Under the pieces are notes generated by a model. That model saw only the letters and a list, made by a program, of their open reading frames with translations, had not been told where the DNA came from and made no database searches. Positions 12,735 to 22,326 of a stretch of 64,000 bases of DNA are shown here, one piece after another (the stretch's first letter is position 1; every line of letters starts with the position of its first letter). The position numbers and the translations under genes were made by a program. Origin of the DNA: Pezicula radicicola (Eukaryota > Ascomycota > Leotiomycetes > Helotiales > Dermateaceae); contig PDUO01000001.1 in assembly GCA_003008705.1 (NCBI GenBank), positions 806,001 to 870,000 on the forward strand, written 5' to 3'.

Positions 12735-14278
12735 CTAGAGAGTATAAACAAGTTTCTCACCAGAGACCTTACCCTGTTTCATAGCATCCATACCATTAAG
12801 AATCCCCTCAAATCCCTCACCATACTTATTGACCGAAGGCTTATGAACTTTAATAGCCCCCTTCTCCAATAACCCTCTCGACAACTCCCAGAAATCCTTA
12901 CCAAATGAGAAGTCTTCGGGCTTAGCTGGCCAATCTACGGCTCCGAACTTGAAGAGCTCTCCTATGACGGTGTATCCTAGTGTCATTTTCAATTGTACGT
13001 TGGGGTTGATTTCTTTGACTTGGGTTTCTGGGACGGGAAGTAAGGTTGAGTATACACCTCCGGCGTCGGATATGGCTGCCACGCTGATTTTGGGACTTTC
13101 TCCTTCGGAGATACAGTCGAATACGTGAGTAATGACGTTCTTGCTTGCTTCTTTTATGTCTTGGGCACAGGTGGGTGAGGAGTAGTCGAAGACGTGAGAA
13201 GCTCCTAAGCTCTTGACGTAATCGAAGTTGCGAGGTGAACATGTTGTGTAGACTTCACAGCCTGAAAGTTTAGCATACTGAATAGCGAGAGCACCTGTCC
13301 TATTGTCGAAAACTCGGGGTTAGTTTACTTGTTCTAGATATATCGGGAGTAACCCAGACATGATTGAGGAATAATGAGTAAATTTAATCTGGAAGAGGCA
13401 AAAACACTCTAAGAATTTGAGACTTACGCGGTGCTTCCGCCATAGATGAGAAGTGGGATTTTCTCGCTCGATGGCTCAGAAGGTAGTGGGAGTTGAAGGC
13501 TTTGATATAGCCCTTGACCAACAGTAGTGATACCAACTCCTAATGTCGCAGCCTCCTCGAAGCTTACGTTATCGGGGATCTTGATCTGAAGATCGCCTTT
13601 TGCAGTAATGTACTCGCCAAAGGAGCCGTCTTCGTGGTTAACTTCATTGCCCCCCTACACTCAGAAATTGGGAGTTAGGTCACTTGTTCTAGATAGTATT
13701 GAGAGTAACTTAAACATGATCCAGGAACAAGTTGCCAAAATCAAGACAGTTACTCAAAAGAAGAGAAAGCAATTAAACCCGAAAAAGGCAAATTTGTTCA
13801 AAGGAATTGGGCACGTACATGGCAAAAGCCGGTTACCCTGTCTCCCTTTTTGAAGTCTTTTGTAACCTTAGAACCAACCTCTTCAATGACACCGCTGTAA
13901 TCTGCATCTGTGTCAGTGGCCTGAATTATCCCTTCACTGTGTGAAAGGGGAGGGAGTCCCTTTTTTCAGTGTTCATTAAGAGCAGGTTGAGCTAGCTAAT
14001 AAATTCAAAAGCGTTGCAACTTCTAATAACTTTCATCCACGGACTTCCGTAGACCACACTTCTTGAAAGTAATGGTATACTCTAGCTTCTGATAACTCAC
14101 CACAGCCAATGCGTGCTCCTTCAGTAGCCAACCAAGCTACATGCTTCCAATCGGTAGGGTTCAGGGCCACAGCTTTGACCTTGACAATAACGTAATCATC
14201 TCGTAGCTTCGGGATTGAAGATTCCTTTTGGACAGCTTCTCCAGGCTTGGCAACTACGATTGCGTGGTTTTTGGACAT
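12735..14278 (-). CDS. medium-chain dehydrogenase/reductase, trans-enoyl reductase-like
   Basis: Predicted exons on the minus strand are 14101-14278, 13819-13901, 13428-13654 and 12735-13299. They join in frame to a 350-residue protein. The N-terminal GroES-like fold shows [18 protein letters not shown] and [12 protein letters not shown]. The nucleotide-binding fold shows [19 protein letters not shown]. No structural-zinc cysteine cluster is visible, which fits the zinc-independent quinone-oxidoreductase/enoyl-reductase branch (ToxD, CipB and LovC relatives). Such enzymes reduce activated double bonds with NADPH, sometimes alongside polyketide synthases, but no such synthase is in this window. 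Introns are long for this locus (199, 164 and 128 nt), and introns 2 and 3 share sequence. A TATA-like box lies about 105 bp upstream. Confidence 0.86.
13300..13427 (-). repeat. intron 3 of reductase gene, introner-like copy
   Basis: The last 75 nt of this 128-nt intron align with the last 75 nt of intron 2 of the same gene. Both share TCTAGAACAAGT and a GTTACTC block, and the upstream TTTTTGCCT block is also similar. Splice borders are GTAAGT and TAG. Confidence 0.7.
13655..13818 (-). repeat. intron 2 of reductase gene, introner-like copy
   Basis: This 164-nt intron has borders GTACGT and TAG. Its distal half matches intron 3 of the same gene at roughly two of three positions, with identical TCTAGAACAAGT and closely similar ATCATGT and GTTACTC blocks. 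Confidence 0.7.
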
Positions 14279-16701
14279 GGTGAAAAGAGGAAGATGGAGA
14301 TAAGATGAAAATGGAAATGATATGGTGATTATGAGAGATGGATGTGGAAGGAGAGTGAATAGGTACCGTACCGTACCATACTTATATAAACAGGGCCCGT
14401 ATTGTAATTGCTTATCAATAAGCTGGAAGCATATGTTTACTCATAGTCCTGTAGAGGATCAATCTTGTCTTCAGGGCATCTCGACTTACCAAGCTGCAAC
14501 CCCACTTCTCTCTCTCCTTCACTGACCTCTGAGCTGTGACCTCATCATGATCCACTTTCATTTCTGGCCTGCACCCTGCTGCTGTTCCGCAAGGAATCAC
14601 GCTGTAAGGTAGGTAAAAGTTACTGACTGTCCTGCTGGAGTGTAGCATGAAAGTATTGAGTGTAGCTAATGACTAGGAAGTCTACAGTACAGCACAGTAC
14701 AGTACAAATACGCCGGCTCTATTTACTAATAGTGCGGTCATCACTTGATGACCAGCTGGCTGGAGAAAAAACAGACACTTGTGTCTCGTGGAGACTTGTG
14801 CTGTATCATGGTTCCCAGTGTTCCCACTTTAGGCACACCTACAGATAGCACTCACTGTATGTACAGCACTGGTGCAGTAGGTACTTTCGTACTAGGTAAG
14901 GTAGAGCATGCACGAAGACCTTTGTAGAGCTACAGTACAGTACATTCAATCAAAAACATTTGGGGAAGAAAACAACATTGTCGTTCGCCTTGGATATATG
15001 TATGTCATGCCATGCATGTACGAAGTCGTACTTTCGTACTAATAATGTTTGCTTGCGATGCTGGTGACGCTGATGATGCGCTGATGCCCCTTTTTTCTGC
15101 TGAGGTAAGGTAAAGATGAGCTGTCACAACCGGGCTGAATGCAATGTGCCTGATTCGGTGTTCTGGCTCAATGCATTGTCGTGGTTGGCCTCGCTCGTGG
15201 CGCCCCCCCTTTCAACCATTTTGTGTCCACGGTGGTGGTTGAACCAACCGCTTGCGCCGAAGCAAGAATTAAAGCTTTTATGCATCACCGGTAGACCCAA
15301 TTACCAGCCGCCATTCGACAATGTTGTCGGTCGCTGTTGACGACGAAGTTGCGGTGAGGGAGGCATTTTTAACCACTTTTAACCACTTTTGTGGACCTTT
15401 TACCCTACCAGATCCTTTGTCAGGCTCCTTGTAGGCCATCATCTCAATGCTGCAGCTACCCGCCGCTTCCAGAAGCCGAGTTTGCAACGCAAGGCCTGCT
15501 CGGTCTGGTGTTGTACAGCGTTGGCGCAGTAAGAATGTACACCGAATGAAGGGAGGCGAGGCGAGGCAAGAAAAATGTATGTACTGGAGAAAATTTCGAC
15601 GACGCATTGCATTTTCTACACTACTACCACAGTACCACACAGTATGATTCTCTGACCTGACTTCAAATGTGAATGCGGTCTGTGTATCTACAGCAAGCAC
15701 GGACTTGGGTTTGAATCCAGCCCTTATCAGAGCGCGCGTGATACACACGCAAATATTCCTAGGACTTCTCGTTCCCCGGCCTTGTCTCAGAGCGAGAGCA
15801 GGTGGTGGTGGCAGGGGGGCTCTGCGGGAAAGGTCCTCTGCTTGCGAGAAGGGAAGAATCTGTCCCTTCATACCGACGCAAAACTATCTTTATCTATTAT
15901 CTACCTACGACGACCTACGGACCACAGTACACCTCAATTCCTGAGTTAGAGTCAGTGCTTCCCCTCGAGCACACCTTTCGAACCATCATCCGCCCCGTCG
16001 CCATACCATCTCCCTCTCTTTCTGCGTCTCGCTCCTTGCGCCACTTAGCATCTCTCTCTCTTACCCCCCGAGCCCGTAGTCGTCCTGATGAGTCTGGAAC
16101 CTATCTTCGATCACACGAGCTCGAATATCCACAATGCTAGCAGTCGATGTTTTGCGGTACCCCGGGAACGCGAGCGATTACAGTCGGAGTACGGCCTGGG
16201 ATGAGGAGGATACTCAGATAAGGCTGAAGTTCATTGCGAGGGCCTGGATAGCTTCACGCACTCCAAGCACTCCAAGGGAACTTAAAGGTGCATTGGGGGC
16301 AGAACTGGTACGAATTCGGCTATTTCCTCAAACGTTCTCGCTGCGGCTGCAATGACATGGCTATTGTCTGTCGTGCAGCCGCTACTGCACAGTCCGCGAG
16401 TACGGCGGTGTGAGAATGCATCCCCGACCCAGAAGTTAACGTGTATCTATAGAATTTATCTCCGCAACTGGCACCTACGTGGCCATGCGTCTGGAATCAA
16501 GAACCTCTGAAGGTTCCCAGTTGTTCGCCAAAATGGAAACATGCTGTATTGCAACCAGAAGAGGCAATATCTGAACTATACGACTGCACCAATACGGATG
16601 CTCTCGCCCGAAAGCACCCGAGTGACTCGATAGAGATACCGACTGTCCCTCAACACTCAAGAGAACCGACAGGTAGCCCATCTCTATTCTGTGACCCTAA
16701 C
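14279..16701. other. intergenic region and probable 5' leader of repeat-protein gene
   Basis: This 2.4-kb region has no supportable coding sequence. Its left part is the promoter of the minus-strand reductase gene. The middle (14680-15030) is dense in TACAGTAC/GTACGAAAG words. From about 15900 to 16130 the plus strand becomes strongly pyrimidine-rich (CTCTCTTTCTGC, CTCTCTCTCTTACC), as often seen in fungal promoters and leaders. Several ATGs with short ORFs precede the giant protein start at 16702. Confidence 0.5.
14384..14390 (-). promoter_or_regulatory. TATA-like box of reductase gene
   Basis: TTATATAAG reads on the minus strand about 105 bp upstream of the reductase ATG. Just next to it (14362-14379), TACCG is repeated three times. 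Position and sequence fit a core promoter; this is inferred from sequence only. Confidence 0.45.
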
Positions 16702-19700
16702 ATGGCACCGGCCGTGGACTTTGGATCTCAAGACGGTTTTACACAAGCCGCTGGTAAGAAGGGAAAGAAAGCTGCAAAGGCTGTTGCACAAGCCAAGTGG
16801 GCTGACGATGATGACGGTGACGGTGCCAAGAAAGACGACGGCGAAGGTGGTGATGGTGGAGACAAGGGTGGGGGTGATACTGGTGCTGGAGACGGTGGTG
16901 ACAAGAACGATGATGGGAATGGGAATGGGGACGACAAAGCTGGCGAGGCGGTCGACGATGGATGGGGTAGCTTTGCACCGGCCAAGTCCAAAAAGAAGGG
17001 AAAGAAAGGCAAAGCTGCTGAGGAACCTGCTCCTGCACCTACAGAGGCCAAGTTCGACGCTTTTGATGACATCAAACTGGACGATAATGCACCGATTTTA
17101 GATCTTTCATTCGATACGGGTACAACTGCAAAAACGACAGGCGGATTCGGCTCTTGGGGTACTAGTTGGGATACAGGAAACACAAAAAGTTCTTGGGACT
17201 TTGGCACAACAACAGTGCCGGATAGCAAGACCAAGGACGAAGACAACCCATGGAGTGTGAATGGTACGAAGCCAAAGAAAAAGACCATGGGATTTTCATT
17301 CGGAGACATCGATGAAGAAACAGCGAAGCTGGATGAGCCGCCAGCAGAGAAGGTGGATGATGATTTTGGCTTCAGCTTTGGAAACTCCAAAAAGGATAAA
17401 AAGAAAAAGAAAGGTGGTGCTATTGCTGAAGTGGTCGAAGAGCCCAAAGAGGATCCGCCCCCCCCTGTAGAAGAGCCCGCCGAAGATGATTGGGGAGGCG
17501 GTTGGGGTACTTCTACTAAGAAGAAAAAGGGCAAGAAGGGTTCTGAGCCTGAGCCGCCAAAGGTAGAACCAGTAGTGGAAGAGCCTGCGCCTGTCGAGGA
17601 CGACTTTGGTAGTTGGGGTGCTCCTGCTTCAAAAAAGGACAAAAAGAAGAAGGGCAAGAATGCATTCGAAGAACCTGCAAAGATAGAGGAACCCCCAGCG
17701 CCAGAGCCTGAACCCGAACCAGAGAAGCCGGCTGAAGATGATGGTTGGGGAAGCTTTACAACTGGGAAGAACAAGAAAAAGGGAAAGGGGAAGGGTGTTG
17801 TTGAAGAGCCTGCTAAGGTTGAAATAATCCCTGAACCGGAACCAGAGCCAGAAAAGGTGGAAGATGATTTCGGCTGGGGCGCTCCTGTTTCCAAGAAAGA
17901 CAAGAAAAAGAAAGGCAAGAATGCAGTTGAAGAAACCCCGAAGGTTGAACCGATTCCCGAGCCGGAGCCAGAGCCAGAAAAGCCTATCGAAGATGATTTT
18001 GGTTGGGGTGCTGTGGCTACTTCAAAGAAAGATAAGAAAAAGAAAGGCAAGAATGCAATTGAAGAGCCTGCGAAGGTTGAGGAACCACCAGCGCCTGAAC
18101 CCGAGCCTGAAAAGCCAGCTGAGGAGGATCTGGGCTGGGGAAGCTTTTCCATTGGTAAGAAAGATAAGAAGAAAAAGGGCAAGAATGCAATTGAAGAACC
18201 TGCGAAGGTTGAGGAACCCCCAGCGCCTGAACCCGAGCCCGAAAAGCCAGCCGAGGAGGATCTGGGCTGGGGAAGCTTCTCCACGAGCAAGAAAGACAAA
18301 AAGAAAAAGGGCAAGAATGTATTCGAAGAGCCAGCCAAGGTTGAGGAACCGCCTGCTCCTGAGCCCGAACCAGAACCCGAACCAGAAAAGGCTGCTGATG
18401 ACGGTTTTGGCTGGGGGAGTTTCTCCACCAAAAAAGACAAGAAAAAAGGTGGCAAGAACAAGGAACCTGTTGTCGAACCAACTCCAATTGCTAAGGCCCT
18501 AGAACCCGCCGAGAATGATGACTGGATGGATTGGGGAGGTAAGAAGGATAAAAAAGCAGAGCAAGCCAAAGAACCCACTCCGGAACCTGAGCCTGTCGAC
18601 GGTGGCTGGGGATTGTTTGGAACTTCTAAAAAAGATAAGAAGAAAGGAAGCAAAACTTCCAAAGCGATCGTGGAAGTCAAGGCCGAAGAACCAGAACCCG
18701 TTCGTGCACCAACCCCACCACCAGCTGTCCCTGAAGTTGGAGATGATGATGGTGGCTTTGGCGGTTGGGGAGCTGCCACTTCAAAGAAAGACAAGAAGAA
18801 GAAGACTTCCATGTTCGATTGGGGAGATCCAGTCCAAGAAACCACCACGCTGGACATCATTGAGGAACCAAAGGTCGAGGAGCCCAAATTATCTGCCAAG
18901 GACAAGAAAAAAGGCAAAGGCAAGAATGTTCCAGTCGAAGTTATTGAAGAGACACCACCACCGCCACCAGAACCGGAACCTGAGCCTGAGAAACCAGCAG
19001 AAGATGAGTGGGGAAGCTGGGGAGCTCCCAGTAAATCTAAGTCCAAAGACAAAAAGGGTAAGAAAGGTGCTATTATTGAAGCTCCGCCGCCTGCACCAAC
19101 ACCTCCAGCCATGGATCTCACAGAACCCGAGCCTGACCTGTGGGATTTCGGATCCACCGCCAAAAAGACCAAATCGAAGGAGAAGGAGGCTCCTAAACTC
19201 ACCAAAAAGGAGCAAGAAAAAGCTGACAAACTGGCCAAGAAAGCCAAAGAGAAGGCCGATGCCGAAGCCAAAGAGGCTGAGGCCAAAGCCGCGGAAGAGG
19301 CTGCCAAGCAAGCCGAAGAGGATGCAAAGATCGCTGCAGAGCAAGCCGAGCAGGACGCAAAGGACGCCGAAGAAAAGGCCAAAGCAGATGAAGCAGCCGC
19401 AGCGGCCAAAGCGTACTCGAAAATGAGTTCCAAACAGAAAAAAGAATTCGACAAGGCCAAGTTGAAGAAAGAAGCAGAAGAAAAGGCTGCAGAGGAGGCA
19501 GCCAAGAAAGCCGAGGAAGATGCTCAGGCAGAAGCAATACTCGCAGAGTTTGAAGCTGAAGAGGCAGCCAAAGCGAAAGCGAAAGAGGAGAAGGAGGCTG
19601 CTGAAGCTGCGGCTGCAGCGAAGAAGGCATCAAAGAAAGACTCTAAATCCAGCAAAAAAGACGACAAGAAATCCAAGTCAAAGGCTCCTCCCACACCAGA

Positions 19701-22326
19701 ACCCGAGCCTGAGCTTGTGGCTGAACCTGAGCCTGAGCCCGAGCCCGAGCCCGAGCCGTTCGTTGAAGAGAAGAGAGCCGAAGCTTTCAGTTTCTGGGGT
19801 GCATCCAAGAAAAGCAAGGGTACTGAGGCATCCAAAAGGGAGGCGTTCGAGGAGATTGCGATTGCTGACAAAGCAAATCTTCTGGAACCATCTGGCTCCA
19901 AGGACACGACAACCTCATTTAAATCCGCGTCGTCCATGAAGGCATCAGTTTTAACAAAGAAGCCTGTAGCTGGCAAGATCGCTGATCGTTTGAAGGCATT
20001 TGAGCCTCCCAAGGAAGTTGTCTCACTTACACCGCCTCCTCCCCCGCCTCCTCCACCCCCGCCACCCACGCCACCAAAAGAGGAGAAAAAGAAATCGAAA
20101 TCAAGCTCCAAGAAGGAGAAGGAGAAAGAGAAAGAGAAAGTTGTCGAGATCGTTGAGGAGGATCCGCCTACGCCTAAGAAGAACTCCAGGAAGGAAGTCC
20201 CAGGTAGTTTCCCAGACGACGAGACTGTTGACTTTGAAGCCATGCCCCCTCCCGAGAAGAAATCGAGCAAGAAAAGTAAAAGCAGCAAAGAGAAATCAAC
20301 ACCTTCACCACCTCCTCCGCCTCCTCCACCTGAGCCTGTCACTCCTCCGCCCGAGCCAAAATCCTCCAAGAAAGAACGGCCCCGCGTTGTTCGTGATGGA
20401 TCGTCCTGGGGCGCCTGGGGAGCAATGACTACCAAAGATGCGAAGAAATCTTCTTCCAAGGACGAAGAGAAGAAGTCGAAGGACCCCGACAGGAAAGCTA
20501 AACCGTCCAAAAAGTCTTCTGACAAGGAAGAGAAGGGCTCATCTAAAGGCTCTTCATCAGACAAAGCCGATAGTCGACCTCCAAAGTCTAGAGGTCTCTC
20601 GAGCATGTTCTCAAGCGCTCCACCATTGTCGCGCTCCAAGTCGACTTCAGAGAAACGACCAAGCACAAGCAGAACCAGCTCGCGGCGACAGTCTATGGCT
20701 CTCGATGATTCTGGTTTGCTCTCACCACCCCCAGAAATGTCATCAAAGGCAGCTAAAACGCTCGGTATCACTCCAGGCAAGCTCGCTCGCAGCAAGTCTG
20801 AACGGAAACCCAAATCACGTGGTATGTATTATTCTTTTCCCTTTGGTCTGTTTATGGGAATGACTGACACGCGGCAATCAGGAATCGAGACTGACGACGA
20901 TATAATCATGGTCGAGGAAGATTCTGGTAGTCCAGAGAAATCGAGCCGCGACCGCAAACGAAGATCAAAGGTAACTATAAATCCAAACGTTATGAGCTCC
21001 CCGCCACCAGCTGTGCCAATGCCTCCGAACATGGACTTGCCAACAAGGCCCTTCAAGCAGCAGAGGACGCCATTTGGAAACGATTTCGGTGCTAATATTA
21101 GACATTTCAAACAGACTAAACAGGATGATGATATTGTCATGGTCGATGCCGGCGGACCTTCGGAAGCTCCTGGACTTAAGAGATCGGATTCTAGCGCCAA
21201 GAAAGCGGGCCTGGGCGGAATGTTTGGTGGACTGCTCTCTAAAGCTCGTCCAGAAAACAAGCGCCGTGCTACCACTCTTACCGATGATGAAGGTATTCGA
21301 GCGTTGCGACGCGAAGACCGTAAAGTTCGCCGATCTGTGAAAAGCCATTCGAATGCGGATGAGGGGGATATTACTATGACTGGAGGTGCAGCCGAGGAGG
21401 ACCATGAAGCGAGAAGAGAAGCTCGACGGGCAAGGAAGGCTGCTGAAAAAGCCGCAGAAGAATCGAGAATAGCTAAGGACCAGCAGCGGAGGGAACGTCG
21501 CCGAAAGCAAGAGGAGGAGGCTGAGGCTCAACGACAGGAGGAGAAGGAGGCTAGGCGCAAAGCGAGACGCGAACAGAGAGCCCAAGAGGAAGCTGATCGT
21601 CTCGCAGCTGAGGCTAAAGAGGCTGAAAGAGCAGAGCGACGAAGGGCTAGAAGAGCAGAAAAGGAAGCTGCTGCTCAGACTGATGGAGAGGCCATGGAAG
21701 CGCCCCCCCGTTTGAAGAGATCCGATCGCAGGAGATCTCACATGGATGGCCCCACGACAGAGGATGAAGAAGAACGTCGTCGGAGGCGTGAAGAGCGACG
21801 TGCTATGCGAGCATCAGGAGAAGGCACTCCAAAAACAAGTAGACGCAAGTCTGCACCAGTGGATAGTTACTTTGACGCTCAAAATGGCAGCAAAGCGCGT
21901 GACCAGGAACCAGAATATCTCCCAGCGGATGGCCCCGTATACCCCAAAGAGTCTAGAAGAAGAAAGAGTGATAAGAAGGCCGGGTGGCCGCATTCGGGAA
22001 CAGATTCATGGGTCAAAGAAAATTCGGACGCACCACCACCTCCTGATGACGCCCCCTACGAGGAAGTAGTTGTAGATGATAGCTATGCTGACGAGAATGC
22101 AAGAGCAAAACTGAGAAAGACGCGTCGACGCAGAACCGAGGATCCAAATGGCGAGGATCCAGAAGAGCGTAGACGGCGACGTGAGTCTCGGCGCAGGGAG
22201 AGGGAAGCCGTAAAGTCTTCAGAAGGTAGTCAAGGGCGCTCTAGTCGCAGAGACTCTGGGTTTGTTGAGACACGCGCGCCAAGTGTGTCGAAGGGAGGCA
22301 GTTTCTGGAAGAAGATTGTTGGATAA
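16702..22326 (+). CDS. giant low-complexity protein with WG/Lys-rich repeats
   Basis: The first in-frame ATG is at 16702 (MAPAVDFGSQDGFTQ). A 60-nt intron at 20822-20881 (GTATGT..CAG) is a multiple of three and could be read through. The spliced protein is 1854 residues. From about residue 80 to 870 it consists of repeats built from an acidic DD/ED patch, a WG or GWG core (DDGWGSF, EDLGWGSFS), a basic KKDKKKKGKN block and an EEPAKVEEPPAPEPEPEP linker. Isolated WG cores continue to about residue 1235. Residues 826-979 are Ala/Glu/Lys-rich and probably coiled coil. Proline tracts lie near 1110 and 1205, followed by a Ser/Lys-rich part. The C-terminus is Arg/Glu-rich and ends SFWKKIVG. No membrane segment or catalytic fold is evident. 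Function unknown; it is most likely an intrinsically disordered scaffold. Confidence 0.85.
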   Translation: MAPAVDFGSQDGFTQAAGKKGKKAAKAVAQAKWADDDDGDGAKKDDGEGGDGGDKGGGDTGAGDGGDKNDDGNGNGDDKAGEAVDDGWGSFAPAKSKKKGKKGKAAEEPAPAPTEAKFDAFDDIKLDDNAPILDLSFDTGTTAKTTGGFGSWGTSWDTGNTKSSWDFGTTTVPDSKTKDEDNPWSVNGTKPKKKTMGFSFGDIDEETAKLDEPPAEKVDDDFGFSFGNSKKDKKKKKGGAIAEVVEEPKEDPPPPVEEPAEDDWGGGWGTSTKKKKGKKGSEPEPPKVEPVVEEPAPVEDDFGSWGAPASKKDKKKKGKNAFEEPAKIEEPPAPEPEPEPEKPAEDDGWGSFTTGKNKKKGKGKGVVEEPAKVEIIPEPEPEPEKVEDDFGWGAPVSKKDKKKKGKNAVEETPKVEPIPEPEPEPEKPIEDDFGWGAVATSKKDKKKKGKNAIEEPAKVEEPPAPEPEPEKPAEEDLGWGSFSIGKKDKKKKGKNAIEEPAKVEEPPAPEPEPEKPAEEDLGWGSFSTSKKDKKKKGKNVFEEPAKVEEPPAPEPEPEPEPEKAADDGFGWGSFSTKKDKKKGGKNKEPVVEPTPIAKALEPAENDDWMDWGGKKDKKAEQAKEPTPEPEPVDGGWGLFGTSKKDKKKGSKTSKAIVEVKAEEPEPVRAPTPPPAVPEVGDDDGGFGGWGAATSKKDKKKKTSMFDWGDPVQETTTLDIIEEPKVEEPKLSAKDKKKGKGKNVPVEVIEETPPPPPEPEPEPEKPAEDEWGSWGAPSKSKSKDKKGKKGAIIEAPPPAPTPPAMDLTEPEPDLWDFGSTAKKTKSKEKEAPKLTKKEQEKADKLAKKAKEKADAEAKEAEAKAAEEAAKQAEEDAKIAAEQAEQDAKDAEEKAKADEAAAAAKAYSKMSSKQKKEFDKAKLKKEAEEKAAEEAAKKAEEDAQAEAILAEFEAEEAAKAKAKEEKEAAEAAAAAKKASKKDSKSSKKDDKKSKSKAPPTPEPEPELVAEPEPEPEPEPEPFVEEKRAEAFSFWGASKKSKGTEASKREAFEEIAIADKANLLEPSGSKDTTTSFKSASSMKASVLTKKPVAGKIADRLKAFEPPKEVVSLTPPPPPPPPPPPPTPPKEEKKKSKSSSKKEKEKEKEKVVEIVEEDPPTPKKNSRKEVPGSFPDDETVDFEAMPPPEKKSSKKSKSSKEKSTPSPPPPPPPPEPVTPPPEPKSSKKERPRVVRDGSSWGAWGAMTTKDAKKSSSKDEEKKSKDPDRKAKPSKKSSDKEEKGSSKGSSSDKADSRPPKSRGLSSMFSSAPPLSRSKSTSEKRPSTSRTSSRRQSMALDDSGLLSPPPEMSSKAAKTLGITPGKLARSKSERKPKSRGMYYSFPFGLFMGMTDTRQSGIETDDDIIMVEEDSGSPEKSSRDRKRRSKVTINPNVMSSPPPAVPMPPNMDLPTRPFKQQRTPFGNDFGANIRHFKQTKQDDDIVMVDAGGPSEAPGLKRSDSSAKKAGLGGMFGGLLSKARPENKRRATTLTDDEGIRALRREDRKVRRSVKSHSNADEGDITMTGGAAEEDHEARREARRARKAAEKAAEESRIAKDQQRRERRRKQEEEAEAQRQEEKEARRKARREQRAQEEADRLAAEAKEAERAERRRARRAEKEAAAQTDGEAMEAPPRLKRSDRRRSHMDGPTTEDEEERRRRREERRAMRASGEGTPKTSRRKSAPVDSYFDAQNGSKARDQEPEYLPADGPVYPKESRRRKSDKKAGWPHSGTDSWVKENSDAPPPPDDAPYEEVVVDDSYADENARAKLRKTRRRRTEDPNGEDPEERRRRRESRRREREAVKSSEGSQGRSSRRDSGFVETRAPSVSKGGSFWKKIVG
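17330..18480 (+). repeat. coding tandem repeats in the WG/Lys-rich gene
   Basis: At DNA level the repeat units are still recognisable. The units around 18060-18190 and 18190-18310 are nearly identical over more than 100 bp (CCAGCGCCTGAACCCGAGCC, GAGGATCTGGGCTGGGGAAG). This indicates recent tandem duplication, and length variation between strains is likely. Confidence 0.8.

Noticed and set aside
13428..13654. Suspected single-base frameshift in exon 3 of the enoyl reductase gene
   Set aside because: On careful reading the T run is three bases long, the exon is 227 nt, and the frame DGSFGEY continues without interruption; all junction phases agree.
8087..14278. Secondary-metabolite cluster formed by MFS, enoyl reductase-like and CFEM genes
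   Set aside because: No polyketide synthase, peptide synthetase, terpene cyclase or tailoring P450 is nearby. Adjacency of a transporter and a reductase alone does not support a cluster.
15705..15725. GGTTTGAATCC resembling a tRNA B box
   Set aside because: No matching A box at the right distance and no complementary acceptor or anticodon stems could be folded around it.
16728..19505. 925-codon open frame antisense to the WG-repeat gene
   Set aside because: It is a mirror of the biased codons (GAA, AAG, CCA, GAG) and repeats of the sense gene. The translation is Ser/Phe/Leu low-complexity text without any domain, and a further 429-codon antisense frame at 19524-20813 behaves the same way.
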